This document shows, in pieces, positions 1-12,051 of a DNA stretch of 64,000 nt (the stretch's first letter is position 1; the number at the start of each line of letters is the position of its first letter). The translations under genes were made by a program, and so were the position numbers. The notes under the pieces are model-generated. The model did no database searches. It worked only from the letters and a program-made list of their open reading frames with translations, and was not told where the DNA came from. The stretch is taken from positions 6,064,782 to 6,128,781 of the forward strand of contig NC_134016.1 of NCBI RefSeq assembly GCF_040712315.1. The letters run 5' to 3'. This stretch comes from Castanea sativa. Taxonomy: Eukaryota; Streptophyta; Magnoliopsida; Fagales; Fagaceae.

Positions 1-2045
1 GGGGTGAAGACCTAGGATACCAATTCTTAGTTGAGCTGGTTGGATCGGGATGGTAAAGCCGTTTTACCTCTAAATCCTGAAACTGGTTTTCTAATTGTTC
101 AAACTCCTGGTCAGAGGTTTGGCTAGAACTGCTAGAGGCTGATTGGATGTCTAGAACATTAACTGATGAAGGGGTGGCTGGTTCCTTCTTCACTAGTTCT
201 TCTAGCTTCTGGGCTACTATCTCTAAGGCTGTCTTATCCTTAGGATAACTAAGGCTGGTGTGTCTAGTTGTGGGCAACTTGACTAAAGGCTTTTCTAAGG
301 TTTGGATTGGCTTACTAGAGCTTCCTGGTTGGAGGATAACTTTGTTTTCGATCCTATCTTCTATTCTGTCAAGCTGTTTTCCTATGACATTTAGACACTG
401 GTTGGTATAGTTGTTTTGCTCAATAACCTTGTCAACAGGCTGATGTCTATCTATGGTGGCTTTGAAGGGAGAGGCTATTAGCTCCGTTCTGCGATGGTTG
501 AAGGTTATGGCTTCTAGGGGTGGATGACTAGACCTTACAATTTCTTTGGTTGCATTGGGTCCTTCTATGGTCCAGGCTCTGGTGAGGACACAAAATTGCT
601 TGTGTTGGTCAAAATACCTTTCGAAGTATATGAAAAAGGGGACATTACGGGATATTTCCCTCATGAATGCCGTCCATGCTTCAAATACTTTTTCTTTTTG
701 ATCTCTGGTATAATTGGCTTTGTAGGCTTCTCTTTTAGTCCTGTTTTCCTCAGAACTAAACTCCTTACCTAATTCTTCTAGGTCAGGGACGAAATCTCTA
801 TTTAGGACCAAAATGTTTAGAGATTCCTCTTGCTGATCTGGAGGCTGTTCCATATCAGTTCCAGATGGGGATGGAGGGGATTGCTCACGATCGTCTTCCT
901 CATTGACAATCGAATCCTGTTTGGCTGTGTAGCAAGGTGTGGTGAGTTGGGAATTAGTTCTAACTCCCTGGAGTTGGACACCTAAGTCTCTCCTAGACCT
1001 AGGAAAAGGTGATCCTAAAGGTCTGGTTGAGCTACACTGGGATGCAGATCTATCTCTAAGGTAGATAGGTGACTGCCTATGGGGCTGCTGTAGATCGGTT
1101 GGAGATCTAAACCGGGATGTGTCCAGAGGTTGCCAACACTCATAATCTAGAGGAGTGCTAAGCCTAGATCTGTCGAAACTTAACCTAACCGTGCCGTCGG
1201 CTAGTTGTTGGACAAATTCTAGATCTGGATTCTGGGCTGGGTTTTGGATCTGTAGAGTATGGTTCTCATTCTCTAAAGTCCATTTGGCTGGGAAAGTGAT
1301 TTCAGACCATTTAAGGGTTCTAGGAATCCTAATTTTAGCGCTAGGATCAGTGGTCTGGATGAGGGTTGTCTCGCCCTTTTGTCTCCTATCAAGTGCTCCA
1401 ACATTCATGTTCGTTCTCATGCACTTGTAGTAAACTCTGTATATCAAGGCAATCTGACTAGTTCCCTGTGTCATGAGGGTTCCATGTGTCTTGATATTGA
1501 GGGTGAGGGCTTTGATAACTGTTTTGTCATGGAGATAGATTGAAAAATCTGGGAAACAGTTAAAATGGATGGGTCCGTTACTAAGACTGGTTTCTATGGT
1601 TCCTAGGAGGCTGTCATCGAACCTGATGTGACGAGCATCTCTAAGGGCCATGAGGATTGAGCTGTTCAAACCTCTTCTGGTGAGTGGTTTCACTCCAACT
1701 TGGACTAATCCTATGTGTAGGAAATTATGTCCTTTGTCTTTATGATTCTGGATAGCTGAGGGTGATAACAAGTAGCACGTTTCGTACTCCTTGTTGATTC
1801 CATAGACTTGTTCTATGGTCTTGACATGGTAGTCTGTTCTGAAATGTTTTCAAAGACCATGAAGACTTATAGAATTGACTGGTGGAAACTTTAGGGATAT
1901 TCCAATCTCCTATGTCTAGATCTAGATCGGATAGCTCATAAGACTCCGAATTAATTGCTCCTACGTCTGCTGGGATATCTGGTATGGATGTGGGTTGGGA
2001 ACATCTACTGCTGGTGGAAGAGTAACTTCTAAACAACTTATTCAT
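1..2045 (-). pseudogene. Endogenous caulimovirid (pararetrovirus) polyprotein fragment, movement-protein region
   Basis: Read on the minus strand, this stretch resembles the N-terminal part of a plant pararetrovirus polyprotein. An acidic Ser-rich leader (from about 2045) is followed by a 30K-superfamily movement-protein-like core (about 1735-1380), then a Pro/Ser/Gln-rich linker that runs off the left edge. The leader frame ends at a stop near 1740, while the core continues in another frame, so there is a frameshift at about 1835-1860. By eye the downstream frame stays open to position 1. Movement proteins of this family help virus pass between plant cells, but this copy is integrated and broken. 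No reverse transcriptase is visible; it would lie beyond the left edge. The family call is from recognised motifs, not a search. Confidence 0.7.
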
Positions 2046-3413
2046 GATTCTGGGGTTACAAGTTTAAATCAACGATCACAACCTAGTCACCTTTATTCTC
2101 AAATTTCTGGATCTAACCTTGTAACCCCCTTTTGATATCAAAGCCAAGTTTGATATATATATATATATATATATATGTGGGAGGCACAAAGGCCCAATTC
2201 ACTACCAAATGGCAAGAGTTAGCCATGTACATGAGAGGCCCACAGGGCCCCAATTGACTACCAAAGTGCATTGGACTTTACACTAAAAATAGTAATACTT
2301 CTTTATTTAATCCTTTTTTGAACCCAATTAATTAGTGTAACTTAAAGGTGGGCTAGATGATCAGAAAACAATTCAAGTTGGGCTTGACGACCCATAAAAC
2401 CAAATTGGTATAAACCCACGATTCGTTGGACTAAAATATCCATATTTGGGCTAAAGGACCGGCAACCCCATTTGTGTTAAATGTCAACTCTTTGGGCTTT
2501 CTAACCCTTGACAACACAACCACTAGGTCTTATAAGAGCCCTTGTTGCACAGAATTGGCTATGAATGGGAGAGCACTCAAACCCATGGTTCTTTCTAAGT
2601 TAATGGGCTGAAAAGAATTAAGCCCATACTTTTACAAGTCAACGGGCTACTAATATGAATATCAAATAACCAGAGTTTAAGAGAAAAAAAAATCAAACAT
2701 ATGGCATACAATTACAACAACGATGTGCATAAAGTGAGATAGAGAATTTGATTTTCCAAATTTCAAAATTGAAGCTTAATTCTTCAATTTTATTTTCAAC
2801 ACACAATTTGCAAGCATATGTTCTATGAGTAAAATTATAAATCACATCTTTTTATAATGACATTGTCTAATGAAACATTTAATGTCTATTTGAGAATTGC
2901 TTATTTTCAGTATCTTATTTGCATAATGTATTAATGTGAGACAAAAAGCTAATGCTAACTTGATTACTTCCAAAAACTTGAGACTTAAATTATTTAAAAT
3001 AAAGTTGAGATAAAAAGTAATGTGAAATCCACATATAATATATAAAATAAGCAAAAACCTAACTTATAATCAAATGCCAAACTCACACTTTATTCAATAT
3101 TAGATATTATATATAACACCATTAAAGTTGTATCTAATGTACAAAACTACTACTTCTATAGGGTTATTTTATTTGGTCCGGTTAACGGGTGCTCTATTTT
3201 CTTTTATTTTATCATGATCCCATGTAATTAAGATTTAAGAGCTGTCATATGTAGCAGCCAAAAAAAAAAAAAATTAAGAGCTGTCCTAATTGGTCCAGAG
3301 AACTCGGGTGGCATTTTTGTCCTTGCTAAGACAGCGAAGAACGAAGTGGGAACATGTAAAGGGGCAGCTTTGTCAATCAGCAAGTAGTATGGTTCTGTAA
3401 CCCAGGCGAGCTT
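2046..3413. other. AT-rich non-coding stretch
   Basis: No coding region recognised. It holds a (TA)n microsatellite at about 2153-2176, several short segments rich in GGCCC and GGGC words (2180-2660) and long A/T runs. The first part may be untranslated sequence of the neighbouring viral fragment, which I cannot prove. Confidence 0.4.
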
Positions 3414-3457
3414 GTCCCATATCGACTAGATAGTTAGCAAGACTTCAATTTATAATA
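3414..3457 (+). promoter_or_regulatory. USE and TATA promoter of the U3 snoRNA gene
   Basis: GTCCCATATCG at 3414-3424 matches the plant snRNA upstream sequence element (RTCCCACATCG) at all but one position. A TATA-like TTTATAAT lies at about 3450-3457. The roughly 25-bp gap between the two is the short spacing typical of plant Pol III snRNA genes (U6, U3), rather than the longer Pol II spacing. Confidence 0.85.
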
Positions 3458-3478
3458 GAAGTTTCAGCTACTTTGATC

Positions 3479-3695
3479 ACGACCTTACTTGAACAGGATC
3501 TGTTCTATAGGATCGTACCTCTGTATCCTTGATCACTAAGGAGACAGGACCTAAACCCGGTGGATGAATCATGGCCGTGCGATCAGAGCGTGATTAACGG
3601 TCCTTGATGCTTCTGATTGAGGCATCAATCTGTAGATGATCGTTCTCGACTTGGGCTTGCCCAGTTGGGATGGTCGCATGGTTGTCTGACGGGCC
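3479..3695 (+). ncRNA. U3: U3 small nucleolar RNA
   Basis: The 5' end, ACGACCTTACTTGAACAGG, is the conserved start of plant U3. The box A region (about 3497-3517) follows, then a C'-like GGATGAATCA (3562-3571), box B GAGCGTGA (3586-3593), box C AGATGATCGT (3634-3643) and box D GTCTGAC (3684-3690), all in canonical order. The length of about 217 nt fits plant U3. U3 is the box C/D snoRNA of the small-subunit processome; it base-pairs with pre-rRNA in the nucleolus and is needed for 18S rRNA processing rather than for 2'-O-methylation. Because the gene has its own USE, TATA box and T-run terminator, it is a proper gene and not a retro-copy. The exact 3' end is uncertain by a few bases. Confidence 0.9.
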
Positions 3696-3702
3696 TTAAT
3701 CC

Positions 3703-3707
3703 TTTTT
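3703..3707 (+). terminator. Pol III T-run terminator of U3
   Basis: Five consecutive T residues lie about 8 bases after the expected 3' end of U3. Plants use Pol III for U3, so this is the expected terminator. Confidence 0.75.
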
Positions 3708-3870
3708 GATAAAAATTCCCAACTGATATATATATATATATTTGTTAATGGTTTGTTCTTATTTTCCATGTCTACAAGGTGTTTGATAAAATTCCCAACT
3801 GATATTTTGTTCATATTCCATGTTCTGATTTTCACAAGGTCTTTGATAAAATTTTTAAGTGATTTTAGCA
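3708..3870 (+). repeat. Imperfect ~75-bp duplication behind U3
   Basis: A GATAAAATTCCCAACTGATAT-like word near 3709 recurs near 3785 with similar following sequence, and a third partial copy starts near 3842. The first copy carries a short (AT)n expansion. Confidence 0.5.
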
Positions 3871-4199
3871 AAGAGGGTGATGCTATGGTTGTTGGCCTAA
3901 TACATTATGCATGTTATTTTATTTGTTAGAGATGGGATAATGTCCTAACAAGTAACAAATAGGAACATTTGGTTCTGAGTTCTGACTATGCTATGTGGTT
4001 ACATCTTCAATATATATATGCAGTCTTTTAAAGAAAATATTTTGATGATATAAATGAGGTTTGGGAAAAAAAAAGTACTTATGGTTTTTAGATCAGTATT
4101 ATCATAGTTGAATTTTGGTTGCAATTATATTGAGTTCTCATAACCATAATAACATGATCTAGCCAGCTGAACAACCACTTTAATGATTATACCATCTCA

Positions 4200-4305
4200 G
4201 ATCACCACACCCATTCCTGCCTGCTCTAGCACAACCACAAATAATATGGGCAGCAGTTTCTGTTTCTTTGCCACACTTCTCACATAAACCATCATGGAGA
4301 TATAT
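4200..4305 (-). pseudogene. LINE ORF2 zinc-knuckle (zf-RVT) fragment
   Basis: On the minus strand one frame reads LCEKCGKETETAAHIICGC, matching the CxxC...H...C pattern of the zf-RVT domain that follows the reverse transcriptase in plant L1-type LINEs. Only this short piece is recognisable, with no reverse transcriptase beside it, so it is a decayed relic. Confidence 0.5.
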
Positions 4306-4349
4306 GTCTACGGAACAAGGGCACAACCACATTTGTTTCATATTATGGT

Positions 4350-6119
4350 GTTGGAAGGAGACATGTCACACATGCATAGGGTGACTACGTCGTGTGCTTG
4401 ATCACATTATGGGGTGTGGGAAGAATTAAGCTTCAATTTTTTGCCTCCACATTAAAATATTACTGTTGAAATATATTTTGAAAATTCTTGGACCAAACTA
4501 GTATTAATCTAAACCTTAGGAGTATTAATTGTATTTTACCTTTTTCTTCCCCCTAACTAAGTGTTGAGAATACATTTGACTATGTCCTTGAGTGTGTGTA
4601 GTATCTTTGTCTCACATCATATACCAAGTAATTACGATGAAAAATCTCTTGAAGGTGATCCAAGATTAGGAGCAAAATAGAATTCAATTCTATCATTGAC
4701 AAGTCAAAATTATCCACAAACATGCATTTACATTCTGTTTAAAAATCTTCATTTAAATATTAGAGTTTTATTTATTTATTGTTGGGGTTTGGAAGACTTC
4801 CTTTTCATCTTGTTGCTGGAATGCTTGTGTTTTGTAAGGCTTGAAAGGAAATAAAGATTTTTATTTTTTATTATACAAAAGGAAATAAAGAATTTGTATT
4901 AAAGTTTAGACATATTATTACTAAAAAAAAAAAAAAACCAATTCATAGTTACTAACAATCAAAATAAGAGATTAATTCAAATACTTAGTTTAGACTTTAG
5001 ACATAAAATTTGATTCCTCAAAATAAATTGAGAAAATAAATCAATCTAAAAGTATTAAAAGTATAGAAATATACCTGCACATAAAAGTTTGAGTGTGCTC
5101 GAAGGCTTTTTTTTTTTTTTTTTCAAAGTATAAGTGTATTATTTTTTGGAGTTATCTCATCACTAGTGGTGGAGTTAGGAATCCAATTCAGGAGGCAAGA
5201 TTAAAGATAAAATTAATTTGAAAAATATTCATACAAAATCTAATATACATGTAAATGTAATTCACTTTTTCATATCTAGTTTGTTATACTCAATTGCCCT
5301 CCATGTTTTTCATATTTTCAAATTGTTCCATGATTTTTTCATTCCCAATAGTGCACAATACCTTGATCCAATTTCAATTGGAATTCACTTTAGACTTATT
5401 ATTATGCTCAGGTTTCTACATTATCATAATTATCTACAAGAATATATTTCATATAATTAAAATATTAAAATAAAATAACTAATTTATAATTATAAACAAT
5501 GCAAGTAAGAGATTAATCTAAATACATAAAATTTATACATTTAATTTGATTCTTTAAAATAAATTGAGAGAATAAGTTAATCTAAAAAGTTATGAGTATA
5601 GTAGTGTACTTGCAAAATTTTGTACACAGCTCATTCTGACTCTCATTCCCATGATTGCTTTAGGAAAAAAAAAACTGCAAAATTCAACTTAGATTTCTCT
5701 ATTTTTATAAGTATTTAAAGTTTAGGTTTATAACAAAAATCTTATGTTTGAAATTGTCGGAGAGTAAGATATATGAAAAAAAATAAAGTCACGACTTTAG
5801 GGTTTTAATATGGTATAACTACATTTGATAGATTTTTATTTATTTATTATTTATATTTCATTTATTTATATTTTATTACTATTATTATTTTGAATAAAAT
5901 ATGGGATCCACTAAAATGAACTTAAAAAGAAGAAGAAAAAAGGACAACTAAGAAAATTGCAGTGACTTATATTGAGAATTGGTGAAAACCTATGGTACTT
6001 CATAAAGCTTAGGCCTAAGAATGATATGGGTGTCAGTGGGTTTCTTTTTAATTATTATTATTATTTGGGCGTGTTAGGTTTAGGCCTAAGAGTATCTTTT
6101 GTATTTTTCTGCCGGAGGC
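4350..6119. other. AT-rich intergenic stretch, nothing recognised
   Basis: There are long A and T runs and a (TTTA)n-like tract at about 5835-5895. The sequences at about 4960-5060 and 5485-5600 resemble each other (dry AT-rich words with AAATAAATTGAGA), suggesting a diverged internal duplication. No supported gene. Confidence 0.35.
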
Positions 6120-7242
6120 TAGGGGTGTCCAGTGACTTGGACCAACTGACCTGCCCGAACCGAAGGTTCACGGGCGACTCTGAATCCAGTCTGTGGTCGG
6201 TCATGGGTTGGCAAGTGAAATAACCGAATAATTCGGTTTGAATCTGGGTTTAAAAAAATTTCACCTGAACAACTCGAACCGATCGAATTATTATACAAAA
6301 ACATATATATGATTTGATATTTTGATTGACATGCCAGCAACCAGCAGGAGCAGCCCAACAATGCCATTTAACCCATGCGTAAACCAAAACAAAAGTTAAC
6401 TTTTTCTCACACAAATTTCCAATACCCATATCAACCGTTAACTCAAAATCAACAGTTTTGATGAGAGTAAAAACTGAGCATCCACTCAGTGATATGACTG
6501 ATTTTAGTGGCAATGTGGGCCGTGTGGCACAAAAACAATAATCCAAAATAGAATCAACGATTATAAACTTATAATCCAAAAATATCAAGACCCAATCTAA
6601 CGATGACAATTACACTCTACAGATCAGAATATCTCTCTATATCTCTAGTGGCTCTCTTCACTCTCTTTAGTTTTTGCTTCGGACTCAGTCTTAGAGGTCA
6701 GATTGAATGCTCCGTCGTCATGGGCCTCATGGCTTCACCTTCACGCTTCCTCACCTTTTCATTTCTTCAGTCTCAGTTCTCTACTTGGCTCTCTCAAAAT
6801 CTCACAGTCTCACTTTGCTATTTGGTATTTTGGTTCACTCTTCAACAATCCTCAAACCGATTCTCCAAATCCAAACCCTAGCCACCTCCAATGCCATAGC
6901 CCACTCCCCTCTCTGCCTCCAATGCCTAGCTGCCGCCGCCACTGCCGCTGCCGCTGTCCACTCCTCTCTCCGTAGCTACTACCGAATTGAGTAATTTAGG
7001 CTAAAATGGCCACAAAAAAAAAAGAAATTATAATAATTTTAATTATGTCAAAAATTCCGGCCCAATCTGAGGCCCAAACCCGATAAACCAACAACTCCGA
7101 CTTGGTCTTCTAATTACCCGAAACGTCGGATCCAACCCAAAAATTCGATCGAATACGGGTTCAAAATTCAGCAATCCGATCCAACCAGGTCGAGTTCGGT
7201 TTGGGCCCTAAACCGACTCGGCCCGACCCGTGGACAAGCCTA
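6120..7242. mobile_element. Non-autonomous TIR element (hAT-like) with gene-like interior
   Basis: The ends are imperfect inverted repeats: TAGGGGTGTCCA at 6120 and TGGACAAGCCTA ending at 7242 (10 of 12 pair). Subterminal sequence on both sides is unusually GC-rich, with CCCGAACC- and CGGCCCGACCCG-type words seen in plant hAT-type MITEs. No clean 8-bp target duplication is visible, so the boundaries are tentative. The interior (about 6600-6990) looks like the start of a host gene: Ser/Leu-rich reading frames, then a stretch of repeated GCCGCC words. It may be a captured gene fragment, but I could not identify the source. Confidence 0.45.
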
Positions 7243-7679
7243 CTAGGGGCAAAAATAAATACTTGAGTAACCTTTCATCATATAGCATTCAAAAGATTTT
7301 TTTTTTCAAACTCATACGTATATATCTGTGATAGGAAAATGCATAGTTTTTATATTTTGTGATTGGCAAATTTATAAAATTTATTGAACAGAAAAAAGAC
7401 TCTGAGCATGTGCGCAGCGCATCAAATGAGTATAGAATTAAAAAAAAAATAAAAAAAAAATTTCTTGGGTCTCTATATAACTTGCTATTGGTGGAGAGCC
7501 TAGTGGCAAGGAAGTGGTGGTAGTGAAGGTGGTAGTGCATGTGAGTGGGGAAGAGGTGAAGTACTAGAAGCAGCATAAAATAATGGAGCTGGTGAAAGAC
7601 AAAGGAATTATTACTTTCTCTTTGAGTTATTTTCTGTTAAAGAAGGTTCTCCACTTATTGATGTTTAAAAACATCAATA
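7243..7679. other. Spacer before LINE relic
   Basis: AT-rich sequence with A-runs and no gene recognised. The 5' break of the following LINE probably falls in its last hundred bases. Confidence 0.35.
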
Positions 7680-9210
7680 TTGGAGAATGTATCAAGAGCA
7701 AGAGGCTCCGTGGGCAAAAGTAATCCTTAACAAATATTGCTCCTCATCGAGAATGAGGTTGAGAGATTCGGAGAAAATCCCTTTTTCTCCAAACTGAAAA
7801 GCTATCACTCTCAGATTTCCCACTTTCAAGAAAGGAATTTTCTGGGGAATAGGAAATGGCACAGGAGTAAGTGTGTGGTTAGATAACTGGATTAATGGTG
7901 ACTCCCTTAGGGCCATGATTGAAGGTCCTCTAAGGCAGGAAGAGCAAACCATGAAGGTGGCTGATTTGTGATATGGCCATGACTGGGATTGGGAGCTCAT
8001 TTCTTTCGACCTCCTTGAGTGTATCAAAAATAGGATTAGAACTGTTCCAATCCGTTTGTTTGGGGATGGGAAGGATACTATCCTATGGAAGTACTTTAAG
8101 GATGGAGAATTCTCCACCAAATCGGCTTATCAAATGGCTAACTAAGGAGAGATCTTAGACACCCAGTTTCATGGGCAGTGGATATGGAAATTGGATATTT
8201 TACCTAAGATTACTTTCTTTGGTTATGCATGCATGGTAGCATTCCTGTGAGAGATGTGTTGGCATCAAGGGGTATAAATTGTGATAGAGTTTGCCCAGTG
8301 TGCAAATGCCAAGATGAAACCATTGTGCACCTTCTTCTGGATTGTGTAATTGCTTGAGAGTTTTGGAGAAAATTGGAGGTCCCTCCCTCACTTGTAAGCT
8401 CCTTTTCTGAAAATTTTGATAGTTGGTTGAAAATGAACTGTTTGAGCACGGTGGGGCATAAATGTGCAGTCCCTTGGTCCACTTTGTTCCTGTTTGCTGT
8501 GTGGTCTTTATGGAAAAGTCGAAACAATGTGGTTTTTGATAACACCACTCCAAGCCCGATACTTGATAGAATCTGCACTAGCCAAGCTAAGGAATATTTC
8601 TATTGCGTGAGCAAAGTTAAGAAGTTAGCATCCAAAGTCACCATTGCAGTTAGCTGGACTAAACCTCCATCGGGTTGGCATAAGTTAAATACTGATGGCA
8701 TGGAGGCCTCATTAGGAATAATCAGGGGAATTGGATTAAAGGCTTCTCAAGATCCATTGGGTTTACTACTAGTGTGATGGTTGAGTTGTGGCCGTTGAGA
8801 GATGGCCTATATTTAGCCATTTAGCTAGGAATAAACTTTCTTGAAGTGGAACTTGATGCCAAGGTAATAGTGGAGATGCTTAACAACTCTGATTGTTCTA
8901 ATAGAAAACACTCCCCTTTGTTACATGATTGTAGGTCCCTCTTGTCAAGACTCACGTAGGCTCGGGTGGTCCATGTTTTTAGAGAGGCGAACAAATGCGC
9001 CGACTTTTTGGCTAGGAGGGGTTGCTCTATTAGGGAAAATTTTGTTATTTTTGATGTCCCACCCTCTGTTGATTTAGTTAATTTGCTTGTGTCAGATGTT
9101 AATGGTCGGTCTGACTTTAAGCTTGTAGCCACAACATTGGCTTCTATGGCCAGTTTATAATGTCATTCTGTTTTATTTATATTCAAGCCTATTAACCAAA
9201 AAAAAAAAAA
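7680..9210 (+). mobile_element. 5'-truncated L1-type LINE: ORF2 zf-RVT and RNase H relic
   Basis: The plus strand carries the C-terminal part of a plant LINE ORF2 spread over several frames. First comes a post-RT segment (W-x-K-V-I-L-x-K-Y-C type, from about 7700). Next is a zf-RVT zinc knuckle reading CPVCKCQDETIVHLLLDC (about 8290-8350). Last is an RNase H-like domain starting at SWTKPPSGWHKLNTDG (about 8655) and ending with FREANKCADFLARRG (about 8975-9020). Several stops and frameshifts (for example near 7968, 8143, 8250 and 8824) make it dead. It ends in a 13-base A tail (9198-9210), so the 3' end is intact and the 5' end truncated, as is usual for LINEs. No convincing target duplication was found. 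Confidence 0.85.
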
Positions 9211-9504
9211 ACACTCCAAAAGATGAACAATATTATATACACAATATTTTTCGTAATAAATTTGATAATTGTTGAGTTTTGAAATTATTCTCTCATTGAG
9301 ACTCACTATATTAACATTATTTTATACTATTTATAACTCGTCATCTTAATGGTTATGTAAAATTTTGTGATAAAATTATTACCCTAGAAATATTGTCAAA
9401 TATAATATAAAATATACCTACCTTAAAAAAAAAAAAAAGCATCACACACATTATGAAATTTGGCCTAAAATTAGGCCAAAATGCAGATGTTATGCTATTG
9501 AGTT

Positions 9505-9835
9505 TATTTTCATTTTAGTTCTTTGCATTTCAATTTGTTCCCATATTTAATTTGTATTCATATTGGCCGCCTGTTATACTTCAAAATTTCCAATTTGGCT
9601 TATTATGTTCTATTCAATTTTCTTTTTGGCTTTTTATGTTTTAAAATTTTCATTTTCACTTTTAATTTTAGCCCTTAATGAAATTGAAAATTTTGAAACT
9701 TAAAGGGTCAAACATAAAATTGAATCAAATATGAAGGGATAAACTAAATTTTGAAACATTAGGGTGAATATGTAAATGAATCAAAATTTGTGGCCAAGTT
9801 GAAAGGTTTGAACAAAAATGGCTAAAATGAAAACA
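9505..9835. repeat. Foldback-like AT-rich inverted repeat
   Basis: The left half (from TTTCATTTTAGTTC) and the reverse complement of the right half (ending GAAAACAATCCC) share a run of similar words, so the segment could fold into a long imperfect hairpin around 9660. It may be an old MITE; no target duplication was resolved. Confidence 0.35.
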
Positions 9836-10612
9836 ATCCCAACTTTTATGGATCAAAAGCGTACCTTATTAAATTATTTTAGGATAATTTTTTTTTAAAT
9901 TTATTTGAAAATTACAATTTATCCCTTATAGTTTGGTGCTATCACAATTTAATCATTGAAGTTTTTAATGTGGATTTGACCCTCTAAACTTTTGATTTGG
10001 ATGAAATTGTTAGTATCCCATCCAAACTAACAATTTTAATGTTTGTGGAAAAACAATTTACCCAATTGTGGTTTGATTTAATGAAAATTTGGTTATGCAA
10101 GTCTTCTTAATTGCTATATATTTTGACTCCCTTAGTTTTGTCATATACATTGCATGAATTTTAACTACATTTAAAGCATGTATATGCTTCCATAATATTA
10201 ATATAAACCTCTTTAGTAAAACTTTTTCTTTTTATTTATTTTTTATTTTTTATTTCTTTCAAAAACCTTTATTTTTTTGTTTTTTTATTTTGTATTTAGA
10301 TAATTACGGATACAAGAGTGCGTGCATGATTTTTTATTTATTTATTTTTTCAATTAAAAGAAAATATATTATGATATTTTTTTAATAAAAAATTGAGACG
10401 TTTTAATTTGTCATGCATAAACGAATTTGTTTCAATAAAAAATTTAATATTATTATAATATAAAAGTGACATTTGTAATTTTTTTTATCTAAATTTAATT
10501 TATTTGTATATATTTTATGTTTTCTATAAATATTAGTATATTATAATAGGCAATCCTTAATTTAGTTAAAAAGCAATTGACTTAAAATATTTATAGAATT
10601 CTAATTATGATT
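9836..10612. other. AT-rich spacer
   Basis: A/T-rich sequence with homopolymer runs and no coding or RNA gene recognised. Confidence 0.35.
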
Positions 10613-10617
10613 AGTAT

Positions 10618-11402
10618 TGTGGGGGTAAAATAGATAAAATGTTTATTTGGGCCTTGGGCCTGATTTGGTGGTGTAAGTCTGTCCGAGCAGAGCTTTTGAG
10701 GCCCATAAGCCAGTGCACACTATGAGAAGTGGAGGAGTCATCCGACAAAGAGTACCTCTTCGGATGGGCCCAGTAAAGGTCATGGGATATACCAAGGGAT
10801 TTAGAGACAGAATTCCAGAAGATCTATTGGGTAAAGACGTGATCCACACAGTGATTAGAAGGAAGGAAGGATGTGTGAGAAATATCAGAGAAAAAAAAGC
10901 TGCTACCACTGCATTAAAGACCCTGCACCTACCTCCCTGGCCGCATTAATGAGAAAATAACCTCTGAGCAGTGAGGTTCAGCTTTCCAGTTGGTATTTGG
11001 AGGTTTAAAGAAGGTGCTGGATGGGACAAGTATCTAGGGAGGTGATTGGTGATACACGTGGAAGAAAGAAAGAAGAAGAAGATGGATACAAGAGAAGAAG
11101 AAAGATATAAGAGGTGGAGGATGGCAGAAGGAAGTGGAGATCGAATACTTGAATTGTAATTGTAATATTGTTCTTAAAAGAAAGAAAGACAATATAGGTT
11201 GTTCTCGGCTTACGTCCAAGGAGAAATTCTTTACTGTTCTCATCTATTGAACACGTGGATAACGGAAATCTAGCCTGTTTTTCCCTTGTCCAACATTCAC
11301 AGTCTAGGTTTCAAGCCCACACTCTACAAATTTTTATTGTATAAGGCTCTTTGAGCCTGAGTCCACCTAATGATTGGACCGGGTACAAATTGTGCACCTA
11401 CA
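10618..11402 (+). mobile_element. Solo LTR with 5-bp target duplication
   Basis: The 785-bp segment starts TGTGGGGGTA and ends TGCACCTACA (TG...CA ends, imperfect inverted repeat). The five bases on each side are identical, AGTAT at 10613-10617 and 11403-11407, as produced by retroviral-type integrase. No internal retrotransposon sequence remains, so this is a solo LTR left by recombination. A central part (GGCCGCATTAATGAG and GATGGGACAAGTAT words) is shared with the LTR-like segments at 21724 and 34199, so these are related families. Short reading frames inside are not genes. Confidence 0.85.
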
Positions 11403-11619
11403 AGTATAATTTAAAAAATATTTTTTTATAAAAAAAATACTAAATATTTTTAACACATATATATAAAGAGAGGGGAGAAGGTCTTAAAGAAATTGATAGT
11501 GGTGTATATTCAAAATGACCTAACTTTTGGATACATTGCACAGGCTTTAAAACCTCTTTGACTCACATTCATTTTTCAATGTGGAATTAACTCACTGTTT
11601 TTTCTTTTGAGAATACTAA

Positions 11620-12051
11620 GGGTATGTTTAGTAACTGTTTTTTCCCCTTATTTTCTGTTTCTAAAAACAATTTTCTATTTTTTAGATTAAAAAACTTGTT
11701 TGGCAACCTAAAATGGATAGAAAATAAAAACTGTTCTCAAAACTCAATTCGTGAAGGAAACTGAAAACATGTAAAAGGCTGTTTTTAGTTTTTAATTTTC
11801 AAAAGTCAATGAAAATACGTATTTAATTTAATGAATCTGTCTCATATAATAAATTAGCATTAAAGTTTAAATCCTAGTAACAACATATTTTTAGTATTTT
11901 CTATTTTTTTCTTCAAAAAGCTATTTTTTTTTTTAATTTCAACTAACCAAAGATGTTTTTTATTTCAAAAATACAAGAAAATTGTTTTTAATTTATATCC
12001 CTAAAAACAAGTTTTGAAAATAGAAAAAAAAAATGGTTACTAAACATAACC
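11620..12051. mobile_element. PIF/Harbinger (Tourist-like) MITE
   Basis: The 432-bp element has inverted terminal repeats GGGTATGTTTAGTAAC and GTTACTAAACATAACC. It is flanked by the 3-bp duplication TAA (11617-11619 and 12052-12054), the preferred PIF/Harbinger target. It has no coding capacity. Confidence 0.8.

Noticed and set aside
10643..10949. Frames on both strands in the solo LTR
   Set aside because: They lie wholly within the LTR defined by its target duplication; no domain recognised.
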